In this document: positions 1-10,848 of the stretch, piece by piece
Position numbering within the stretch: position 1 is the first letter of the stretch
Layout of the letters: each line of letters starts with the position of its first letter
Assembly (NCBI RefSeq): GCF_023195515.1
Contig: NZ_JALPKR020000002.1
Location: 4,565,001 to 4,629,000 of the forward strand
Direction of reading: 5' to 3'
DNA: 64,000 nucleotides
From: Variovorax sp. S12S4
Lineage (GTDB): Bacteria > Pseudomonadota > Gammaproteobacteria > Burkholderiales > Burkholderiaceae_C
The notes under the pieces: generated by a model
Told to the model about the DNA's origin: nothing
The model's input: only the letters and a program-made list of their open reading frames with translations
The model's database searches: none
Position numbers and translations under genes: made by a program

Positions 1-192
1 CGTAGGTATACACGGCTTCGTGGCGAGCTTCATCCGGATGGGTGAAAATGGCCACTCTTCAGCGGCTCGCAAACGATTGCGGCCTGCGAGACACAGGCTC
101 CCGGTGCAACGGCGCACAGGAATATCACAACAGACCCATAGCGGACCGCCAGGCCGGCATTGCCTTGCGGAGGCCAGCCCAAGAGGACCACG

Positions 193-2523
193 TTGACCAC
201 TGACTCCAACCCCACGCGTTTCGGTAGCGGCCATGCGGTTCGCCGCCTCGAAGACGAGAGCCTGCTGGCCGGCGCAGGCCGCTACACCGACGACGTCACG
301 CTGCCTGGACAGGCGCATCTCGTCTTTCTCCGCTCTCCCTATCCGCATGCGCGCATCGTGTCCATCGACACGGCCGCCGCCGCCGCCATGCCCGGGGTGC
401 TGCGCGTGATCACGGGCGCCGAAATGGCTGAGGCGGGTGTGCAGCCCATGCCGGGCGCCGCCGGCTTCAAGCGCGCCGATGGCGGCGACTGCGCCAGCCC
501 GCCGCGCCTTGCCATGGCACACGAGCGCGTGCGCTTCGTCGGCGAGGCGGTGGCGGCGGTGGTGGCCGAAACCGTGCAGCAGGCGCGCGATGCCGCCGAG
601 GCGGTGATGGTCGACTACGACGAGCTCCCCATGGTGGTCGATCTTGCGAGCGCCACCGCCGACGGCGCGCCGCAGTTGTGCGCCGAAGCTACCGGCAACA
701 TTGCCGCCGAAATGAAGCACGGCAGCAGCGAAGCCGCGACAGCCGCCTTTGCCAAGGCCAGCCATGTGGTCGCGCTCGATGTGGTCAACCAGCGCGTGGT
801 CGCGCTGACCATCGAGCCGCGCTCGGTGCTTGCGGCCTACGACGGCGAATCCGACCGCCTCACCATTCGCATGAGCACGCAAATGCCCTCGGGCGTGCGC
901 GACTCCGTGTGCGCCGCCATCGGCCTCGCGAAGGAGAAGGTGCGCGTGGTGGTGGGCGACGTGGGTGGCGGCTTCGGCATGAAGACCGGCGCTTATCCCG
1001 AAGACATCGCAGTCGCGTTTGCCGCGCTGCAGGTCAAGCGCCCCTTGAAGTGGGTGGCCGAGCGCAGCGAAGAATTTCTTTCAAGCGCGCATGGCCGCGA
1101 CATCGAGGCCCGGGCCGAACTCGCGCTAGATGCCGACGGAAAAATCCTCGCGCTGCGCATCAAGACGCTGGCCAACGTGGGCGCCTATGCCACCGGCACC
1201 GGTGTCGCCATCCAGCTGTTGATCGGCCCCTGGGTGCAAACCAGCGTCTACGACATCCAGACCATCGACTTTCACTTCAAGGCGGTGCTCACCAACACCG
1301 CGCCCACCGGCGCCTACCGCGGAGCGGGTCGCCCAGAGGCCATCTTCACGATCGAGCGCCTGATGGACGAGGCTTCGCGCCAGATCGGAATCGATCGCGT
1401 CGAGCTGCGCCGCCGCAACTTCATCCGCCCCGAGCAGATGCCCTACAAGAACCCGATGGCGCAGACCTACGACACCGGCAAGTTCGAGTCGGTGATGGAC
1501 CAGGCGCTGGCGCTCGCCGACTGGCAAGGCTTCGAAACCCGCGCGGCCGAATCGGCGCGGCAGGGCAAGCACCGCGGGCTGGGCATTGCCACTTTTCTTG
1601 AATGGACCGGCGGCAACGTGTTCGAGGAGCGCGTCACGGTTTCGGTTCAGGCCGACGGCGTGATCGAGGTGTTCTCGGCCGTCAACGCCATGGGGCAGGG
1701 CATTGCCACGTCGCTCGCGCAGCTGGCGGTCGATGCCTTCGGCGTGCCGATCGAAAAGGTGCGCGTGGTGCTTGGCGACACCGATCGCGGCGACGGCTTC
1801 GGCAGTGCCGGCTCGCGTTCGCTGTTCACCGGCGGCTCGGCCGTTCGCATCGGTGCCGAGCGCACCATCGACAAGGCACGCGAGCTCGCGGCGCAGGAAT
1901 TCGAAGCCTCCGTCGACGACATCATCTACAGCCGCGGCGTGTTCAACGTGGCCGGCACCGATCTCGAGCTCGACCTGTTCGCCCTGGCGGGCAAGCAGCC
2001 CGAGGGCGAAATTTTCTTCGACTCCACCAGCACCGTGGCCGGCCCGACCTGGCCCAACGGCTGCCACATCTGCGAGATCGAAATCGATCCGCCCACGGGC
2101 GAGATCAGCGTGGTGGCCTACAGCTCGGTTAACGACGTCGGCCGCGTGATCAACCCGATGATCGTGCGCGGCCAGCTCGAGGGCGGCGCGGTGCAGGGCA
2201 TTGGCCAGGCGCTCTACGAGCAGGTGGTGTACGACCACGAAACAGGCCAGCCCGTCACTGGCAGCCTCATGGACTACGCCGCGCCGCGCGCCGACATCGT
2301 GCAGACCATGTTCCACATGGAAATGGACGAGTCGACGCCTTGCACCAACAACCCGCTGGGCGTGAAAGGCGTGGGCGAGCTGGGCACCATCGGCGCGACG
2401 CCGGCCATCGTCAACGCCGTGGCCGACGCCTTTGCGCGCAACGGTTTTGCCGCCAGCGCACCGCGCCTGCACATGCCGCTGAGCCCGGCGCGCGTGTGGC
2501 AGGCCATGCACACGGTGGATTGA
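193..2523 (+). CDS. CoxL-like molybdenum hydroxylase, molybdopterin-binding large subunit
   Basis: Large subunit of the xanthine dehydrogenase / aerobic CO dehydrogenase family (776 aa from this start). It is expected to hold the Mo-cytosine dinucleotide cofactor and hydroxylate a carbon atom of an unknown substrate. Visible signs are the N-terminal RRLEDESLLAGAGRYTDD segment, the VGGGFGMKTG cofactor loop near residue 260, an AYRGAGRPEA loop near 373 and the GVGELG segment with the catalytic Glu near 729. AYRGAGR marks the form II/other subgroup, not the VAYRCSFR loop of true CO dehydrogenase. I chose TTG at 193 because AAGAGGA lies five bases upstream; another TTG at 160 is possible. The iron-sulfur and FAD subunits are not downstream and may lie before the window. 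Confidence 0.85.
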   Translation: MTTDSNPTRFGSGHAVRRLEDESLLAGAGRYTDDVTLPGQAHLVFLRSPYPHARIVSIDTAAAAAMPGVLRVITGAEMAEAGVQPMPGAAGFKRADGGDCASPPRLAMAHERVRFVGEAVAAVVAETVQQARDAAEAVMVDYDELPMVVDLASATADGAPQLCAEATGNIAAEMKHGSSEAATAAFAKASHVVALDVVNQRVVALTIEPRSVLAAYDGESDRLTIRMSTQMPSGVRDSVCAAIGLAKEKVRVVVGDVGGGFGMKTGAYPEDIAVAFAALQVKRPLKWVAERSEEFLSSAHGRDIEARAELALDADGKILALRIKTLANVGAYATGTGVAIQLLIGPWVQTSVYDIQTIDFHFKAVLTNTAPTGAYRGAGRPEAIFTIERLMDEASRQIGIDRVELRRRNFIRPEQMPYKNPMAQTYDTGKFESVMDQALALADWQGFETRAAESARQGKHRGLGIATFLEWTGGNVFEERVTVSVQADGVIEVFSAVNAMGQGIATSLAQLAVDAFGVPIEKVRVVLGDTDRGDGFGSAGSRSLFTGGSAVRIGAERTIDKARELAAQEFEASVDDIIYSRGVFNVAGTDLELDLFALAGKQPEGEIFFDSTSTVAGPTWPNGCHICEIEIDPPTGEISVVAYSSVNDVGRVINPMIVRGQLEGGAVQGIGQALYEQVVYDHETGQPVTGSLMDYAAPRADIVQTMFHMEMDESTPCTNNPLGVKGVGELGTIGATPAIVNAVADAFARNGFAASAPRLHMPLSPARVWQAMHTVD

Positions 2524-2529
2524 AGAACC

Positions 2530-2925
2530 ATGGCAACGATCTACAAGGAATTCATCGTCGAGGCCGACGCGGCGAAAGTATGGGATGCGCTGCGCGACTT
2601 CGGTGCCGTGCACACGCGCCTCGCGCCCGGCTTTCTGACGGACGCCAAGCTGGACGGGCAGGGCGCCCGCATCGTGAGCTTTGCCAACGGTATGGTGGCG
2701 CGCGAGCTGCTCGTGGGCATCGACGAGCCGAACCGCCGCCTGGCCTACACCATCACCGGCGGCAAGGCGAGCCATCACCATGCATCGGCGCAGGTGTTCG
2801 CGCATGGCGAAGGGCGCTCACGCTTCGTGTGGATCACCGACGTGCTGCCCGACGAATTTGCCGCCTACATCGCTCCGATGATGGACCAGGGCGGCGCTGC
2901 GATGAAGAAGACGCTCGAAAAGTAA
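2530..2925 (+). CDS. SRPBCC (START/Bet v1-like) family protein
   Basis: A 131-aa protein with the SRPBCC pattern: an N-terminal beta strand and helix (VEADAAKVWDALRDFG), a central block of beta strands, and a C-terminal helix (MMDQGGAAMKKTLEK). These folds bind hydrophobic ligands. It starts six bases after the stop of the molybdenum hydroxylase, so the two are almost certainly co-transcribed. CoxG, a maturation or membrane-recruitment factor of CO dehydrogenases, is also an SRPBCC protein, so a helper role is possible. That is inference from neighbourhood only. Confidence 0.75.
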   Translation: MATIYKEFIVEADAAKVWDALRDFGAVHTRLAPGFLTDAKLDGQGARIVSFANGMVARELLVGIDEPNRRLAYTITGGKASHHHASAQVFAHGEGRSRFVWITDVLPDEFAAYIAPMMDQGGAAMKKTLEK

Positions 2926-2939
2926 ACCCTGCTGCCGGC

Positions 2940-7063
<4,124 letters not shown>

Positions 7064-7087
7064 GTTCTTTTCAAGCTCGAGCCGCGG

Positions 7088-7104
7088 TTTAAGCCGCGCT
7101 TAAG
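7088..7104. promoter_or_regulatory. PmrA/QseB-type tandem box (TTTAAG-N5-CTTAAG)
   Basis: TTTAAG (7088-7093) and CTTAAG (7099-7104) are separated by five bases, a perfect match to the known PmrA box YTTAAK-N5-YTTAAK. It lies 24 bases after the kinase stop and about 62 bases before the Deg protease start. This suggests that the adjacent regulator controls the protease. Confidence 0.7.
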
Positions 7105-7166
7105 CCAGTGCACCGACATTCCTTTCATCGTGTTTGCGTGCAGACGCATTGAAAGGAAAGCTAGAA

Positions 7167-8636
7167 ATGAACACCCGCCTGACTTCTCCCCACGCCCTGG
7201 TTCTTGCCCTGGCGACCGCCGGGGTGATCGGTGCCGTCGGTGCCGGCGCCTACACCAGTGCCGTGAGCGCCCCGACCAACGCCACGCCCATTGCCGCAGC
7301 CCCCGCAATGGTCACGTTGCCCGACTTCTCCACCATCACCACGCGGGACGGCCCCGCGGTGGTCAACATCAGCGTGACCGGCTCCGTGAAGGAGCCGGAC
7401 GCCGAAGCCGCGGCCGAAATGCAGGGCATCGACCCGGACGACCCGATGTTCCAGTTCTTCCGCCGCTTCCAGGGCCAGATGGGCCCGCGCGGCCAGCAGC
7501 GCGACGTGCCGGTGCGGTCGCAGGGCTCGGGCTTCATCGTGAGCCCCGACGGCCTCATCATGACCAACGCACACGTTGTGAAGGGCGCGAAGGAAGTCAC
7601 CGTCAAGCTGACCGACCGCCGCGAATACCGCGCCAAGGTGCTCGGCGCCGACGCCAAGACCGACATCGCCGTGCTCAAGATCGACGCGAAGAACCTGCCC
7701 ACGCTCGCCCTGGGCAACACCAAGGACCTGAAGGTCGGCGAATGGGTGCTGGCCATCGGCTCGCCCTTCGGCTTCGAGAGCACGGTCACCGCGGGCGTCG
7801 TAAGCGCCAAGGGCCGTTCGCTGCCCGACGACAGCTACGTGCCCTTCATCCAGACCGACGTGGCCGTGAACCCCGGCAACTCGGGCGGGCCGCTGCTCAA
7901 CACGCGCGGCGAGGTGGTCGGCATCAACTCGCAGATCTACAGCCGCAGCGGCGGCTACCAGGGCGTGTCGTTCGCCATTCCCATCGACGTGGCCGTGCAG
8001 GTGAAGGACCAGATCGTTGCCACCGGCAAGGCCACGCATGCGCGGCTGGGCGTGGCGGTGCAGGAGGTGAACCAGGCCTTCGCCGATTCGTTCAAGCTCG
8101 ACAAGCCCGAAGGCGCGCTGGTCTCCAACATCGAGAAGGGCGGCCCCGGCGACAAGGCCGGCCTGAAAGCGGGCGACGTGATCCGCAAGGTCGACGGCCA
8201 GCCCATCGTCTCGTCGGGCGACCTGCCCGCCGTCATCGGTCAGCAGACGCCGGGCAAGAAGGTCACGCTCGAAGTGTGGCGCCAGGGCGAGCGCCAGGAG
8301 CTTTCCGCCAGGCTCGGCGACGCGAGCGACAAACCCACGCAGGTCGCAAAGGCCGACAGCGCCGCGGGGCAGGGCAAGCTCGGCCTTGCGCTGCGGCCCC
8401 TGCAGCCGCAGGAAAAGCGCGAGGCCGCCATCGAGAACGGGCTGCTGGTCGAAGACGTTGCCGGTCCGTCGGCCATGGCCGGCGTGCAGGCGGGCGACGT
8501 GCTGCTGGCCATCAACGGCACGCCCGCCAAGAGCCTGGAGCAGGTGCGCGAAGTGGTGGCCAAGGCCGACAAGTCGGTCGCGCTTTTGATCCAGCGCGGC
8601 GAAGACAAGATCTTCGTGCCGGTTCGCATCGGCTGA
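7167..8636 (+). CDS. Periplasmic HtrA/Deg-family serine endoprotease with two PDZ domains
   Basis: A 489-aa secreted serine protease that degrades misfolded envelope proteins. A hydrophobic signal segment occupies about residues 8-30. The trypsin-like domain carries the triad His136 (TNAHVV), Asp166 (TDIAVLKI) and Ser239 (NPGNSGGP). Two PDZ domains follow; the first includes GALVSNIEKGGPGDKAGL and the second GLLVEDVAGPSAMAGVQAGD. I chose ATG 7167 because GAAAGGAAAG lies just upstream; the in-frame extension from 7134 lacks this. Downstream of a two-component operon and behind a PmrA-type box, it looks like an envelope-stress effector of that system. Confidence 0.92.
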   Translation: MNTRLTSPHALVLALATAGVIGAVGAGAYTSAVSAPTNATPIAAAPAMVTLPDFSTITTRDGPAVVNISVTGSVKEPDAEAAAEMQGIDPDDPMFQFFRRFQGQMGPRGQQRDVPVRSQGSGFIVSPDGLIMTNAHVVKGAKEVTVKLTDRREYRAKVLGADAKTDIAVLKIDAKNLPTLALGNTKDLKVGEWVLAIGSPFGFESTVTAGVVSAKGRSLPDDSYVPFIQTDVAVNPGNSGGPLLNTRGEVVGINSQIYSRSGGYQGVSFAIPIDVAVQVKDQIVATGKATHARLGVAVQEVNQAFADSFKLDKPEGALVSNIEKGGPGDKAGLKAGDVIRKVDGQPIVSSGDLPAVIGQQTPGKKVTLEVWRQGERQELSARLGDASDKPTQVAKADSAAGQGKLGLALRPLQPQEKREAAIENGLLVEDVAGPSAMAGVQAGDVLLAINGTPAKSLEQVREVVAKADKSVALLIQRGEDKIFVPVRIG

Positions 8637-8664
8637 GGTGCGCCGTCACGCTTTTGCGCACAAC

Positions 8665-8967
8665 ATGAGCTCATCCATCGGCGGCCTTTCGGCCCACATC
8701 CTGCCCACGTCGGCCACCATGATCGGCGTGTGCATGACGGTGATGTCGATCGGCCACCTGGGCCCCCGCGACGACCTGCGGCTGGTCATCGACCGCATGC
8801 TGGCCATCGACGCGCTGGTCTTCTTGGCCAGCGCGCTGCTGTCGTTCATCTCGATGCGGTCGCGCAAATCGGGGGCCCGCCTCGAAGCCTGGGGCGAGGT
8901 GGTATTCATTGCCGGGCTTGCGCTGCTGGCGCTGGGCGCCGTGACGCTGGCGTTTGCCTTGCGCTGA
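8665..8967 (+). CDS. Small inner-membrane protein of unknown function
   Basis: About 100 aa with three hydrophobic segments (near residues 10-30, 45-65 and 78-98) joined by short polar loops (GPRDDLRL, RSRKSGARLE). This fits a polytopic inner-membrane protein. It follows the Deg protease by 28 bases on the same strand and may share its transcript. I do not recognise a named family. A GTG start at 8638 would add nine residues; I prefer the ATG because the extension is not hydrophobic. Confidence 0.55.
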   Translation: MSSSIGGLSAHILPTSATMIGVCMTVMSIGHLGPRDDLRLVIDRMLAIDALVFLASALLSFISMRSRKSGARLEAWGEVVFIAGLALLALGAVTLAFALR

Positions 8968-9011
8968 CGCACAAGCCGCGAGCGCTGCTGGCGCCGCGCA
9001 GCGCGCGCGCT

Positions 9012-9227
9012 TCAGGACTCTTTGTTGCCCGCGTCTTTTTGGGGCACTTGCGCGTCGAGCTCGTCCTTGATGCCCTTGTCCCCGCGCATGGCCAGGTAGA
9101 GCACGGCCCCCACGCCGATCACCGCGACGGAGATCAGAGCGAAGAGACCTCCGCCAAAGGCCCACCACCAGAACAAACCGCTTGCAACAAGAAGCAGCGC
9201 AACCAAGAGTAAAGAATTCAAGTGCAT
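9012..9227 (-). CDS. Short membrane protein of unknown function
   Basis: 71 aa: two adjoining hydrophobic stretches (HLNSLLLVALLLVASGLFWW and GGLFALISVAVIGVGAVLYL), then a charged tail with KDELDAQ. It is probably an inner-membrane hairpin with a cytoplasmic tail. The ATG at 9227 sits 14 bases from a perfect inverted repeat (9242-9261), so the gene may be individually regulated. No known family is recognised. Confidence 0.6.
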   Translation of the reverse strand: MHLNSLLLVALLLVASGLFWWWAFGGGLFALISVAVIGVGAVLYLAMRGDKGIKDELDAQVPQKDAGNKES

Positions 9228-9241
9228 GGACCAAGCCGATA

Positions 9242-9261
9242 GTACATTGGCGGTAATGTAC
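9242..9261. promoter_or_regulatory. Perfect inverted repeat GTACATT-N6-AATGTAC
   Basis: GTACATT (9242-9248) and AATGTAC (9255-9261) form a perfect 7-bp dyad around GGCGGT, immediately upstream of the small membrane protein gene on the minus strand. Size and symmetry suit a dimeric repressor such as a TetR-type protein. The dyad could also fold as a hairpin in the leader. No regulator gene lies next to it. Confidence 0.45.
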
Positions 9262-9348
9262 GCGGCGTTACTGTTTAGCGGCTGACTCGCGCTCTGGGAA
9301 ATACCCTCTTTTTGCGATATTTCGCGTGCGCGAAGGCTTTGGCCGGCT

Positions 9349-9552
9349 TCACGGATTGCGTGGCGGTGCGATGTCATAGGCCTCGCGCAAGTTTTCAAGC
9401 TGCTCCTGCGCCACCCGAAAGCACTCCTGAAGCTGCTCCGCCGTCGGCTCCGGATAGCCCGGCGGTGGCTGCAGCGCATTGCCAAGACGTTCCCACGCCG
9501 CCTCCCAGGCGAGCTTGGAGAGGGCGCGCGCATCCGAAGACCTCGACATCAT
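9349..9552 (-). CDS. Small hypothetical protein, 67 aa
   Basis: A soluble, helix-rich 67-aa protein (KLAWEAAWERLGNALQ, then EQLQECFRVAQEQLENLREA). The ATG ATG at 9552 is preceded by a strong Shine-Dalgarno sequence, GGAGGAAG. It overlaps the 3' half of the next minus-strand reading frame (9395-9817) in a different frame. Because both have good ribosome sites, the upstream gene may really end close to this start. Function unknown. Confidence 0.5.
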   Translation of the reverse strand: MMSRSSDARALSKLAWEAAWERLGNALQPPPGYPEPTAEQLQECFRVAQEQLENLREAYDIAPPRNP

Positions 9553-9817
9553 CTTCCTCCGGTTTTTTTGATGGGATCAATGATGCGGGCGCGCTGTCAG
9601 GATTCAAGAGGGGTGGGGTAGCCCTCCAGGCTTCGGCAACGGCCTCGGGCAGCAGCTGAAAATCGACCTGGCCGACGGCCATGGCCGCGCGCTCGCGCTG
9701 CACGGCAAGATGCAGCAGCGCAAGCGTACAGATCACTGCCGCCATTGCGGCAATCACCCACCAAAGAGCCCTTGTCGCTTGCGAATCCGGGCCGTTTCTC
9801 TTGTCGCGATCTTCCAT
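9395..9817 (-). CDS. Small single-pass membrane protein; 3' end uncertain
   Basis: Starts at ATG 9817 behind a strong AGGAGG site. A charged N-terminus (MEDRDKRNGPDSQ) is followed by one hydrophobic helix (ALWWVIAAMAAVICTLALLH) and a periplasmic or cytoplasmic tail. The last 50 residues become rich in Gly and Ala and lie antisense-frame over the 67-aa gene at 9349-9552. A run of seven T (9563-9569, A7 on the coding strand) lies where the two overlap. An indel there would end this protein exactly at the start of the next gene. Function unknown. Confidence 0.45.
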   Translation of the reverse strand: MEDRDKRNGPDSQATRALWWVIAAMAAVICTLALLHLAVQRERAAMAVGQVDFQLLPEAVAEAWRATPPLLNPDSAPASLIPSKKPEEDDVEVFGCARPLQARLGGGVGTSWQCAAATAGLSGADGGAASGVLSGGAGAA

Positions 9818-9926
9818 CTCAACCTCCTAATCGAGAACGGAAGATCGAGTTGTTTCAAAATCGCAGATGTCAGACAAAGCCGCGACTGTTTGTAACGCGG
9901 CTACCGCGCCAAGGGCTTGCCTCGCA

Positions 9927-9956
9927 GCGGGCCCGGCGTGGTCAGGCCGGGCCCGC
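9927..9956 (-). terminator. GC-rich hairpin after the OmpA-type lipoprotein gene
   Basis: GCGGGCCCGGC (9927-9937) pairs perfectly with GCCGGGCCCGC (9946-9956) around an 8-base loop, nine bases past the stop codon of the lipoprotein gene. No clear U tract follows. It may be a weak terminator or an mRNA 3'-end stabiliser for the adhesin-lipoprotein transcript. Confidence 0.5.
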
Positions 9957-9964
9957 AAGGTCGT

Positions 9965-10813
9965 TCAGCTTCCGCCAAAGACTTCGATCTCCACGCGGCG
10001 GTTTGGCGCCAGGCAGTCGATGAGCTCCGCGCGCCTGGTTTGCGCACATTGCACCTTCGGCTCGGATTCGCCCTTGCCTTGCACCTGCACGTTCTGCGCC
10101 GGCACGCCTGACTGCGCCAGGTAGTTGCGAACGGTGTTGGCACGCGCCAGTGAAAGGGCGTTGTTGTAGGTGCTGCTGCCCAAGCGGTCGGTATGGCCCG
10201 TCACCCTGACAGCATCCACCGACTTGATGCTGCTCTTGATCTCGCCGGCCAACGCGTCGAGCTTGCGCCGGCCCTCGGGGAGCAAGTCGGCCAGCGAGCT
10301 GCCGTCGAAGCGGAAGAGGCCGTCGGCGCCCAGCGTGACCCTGCGCGGCGCAGCCGGGGCCGCCCCAGCCGGCCGTTCGGCCACAGGCACCGCGCGCGCC
10401 CCCAGCACGTCGCCGCAACCAGCGGGCAGCCAGTGGAAAGTCTGCGCCTTGAAGTCCTTGTCAAAGATCACCTTGTATTGGCAGGTGGTCACGCCGCCGC
10501 CCGCCTTGCGGAAGTGAAAGATGTAGTCCCACTCGCGCGGGCTTGCCACGCCTTCGCGAAAGTGCGGACGGCCGAGCAGGTCGTACAGCTGGTCCTTGGT
10601 GACCCCCGGCGCCACCGCGCGCAGGTTGTCCAGGTTGGGGAACGTGCCTTCCTTCAGCCAGGCGTCGTTCTCCACGCTGGGGAAGACCACCTCGGTGGCC
10701 TTGCCGTCATCGGTGATGCCCTTGCTCACGTAGGAGCTGCAGCCCTGCAGAACCAGAATGGCGGCGGCTCCCAATGCGGCGGCCGGGAAGCGATGGAATT
10801 GCGTTTTTTTCAT
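9965..10813 (-). CDS. Outer-membrane lipoprotein with BamE-like and OmpA-like domains
   Basis: A 282-aa lipoprotein. The signal peptide ends in the lipobox LQGC (Cys about 25). The next 100 residues resemble the SmpA/OmlA (BamE) fold: GVTKDQLYDLLGRPHF, then EWDYIFHF. The C-terminal 120 residues form an OmpA peptidoglycan-binding domain (VRVTGHTDRLGSSTYNNALS, then CLAPNRRVEIEV). It lies 35 bases downstream of the trimeric adhesin and is co-directional, so it probably helps anchor or assemble that adhesin. This pairing is inferred from position. The start at 10813 has AAGGA upstream. Confidence 0.85.
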   Translation of the reverse strand: MKKTQFHRFPAAALGAAAILVLQGCSSYVSKGITDDGKATEVVFPSVENDAWLKEGTFPNLDNLRAVAPGVTKDQLYDLLGRPHFREGVASPREWDYIFHFRKAGGGVTTCQYKVIFDKDFKAQTFHWLPAGCGDVLGARAVPVAERPAGAAPAAPRRVTLGADGLFRFDGSSLADLLPEGRRKLDALAGEIKSSIKSVDAVRVTGHTDRLGSSTYNNALSLARANTVRNYLAQSGVPAQNVQVQGKGESEPKVQCAQTRRAELIDCLAPNRRVEIEVFGGS

Positions 10814-10848
10814 GATGATGTTGTTCCTTTTGTTTTGATGCCGCCGGC

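Noticed and set aside
30..215. Small minus-strand frame at the window start
   Set aside because: No ribosome site, overlaps the start region of the molybdenum hydroxylase gene and resembles nothing known.
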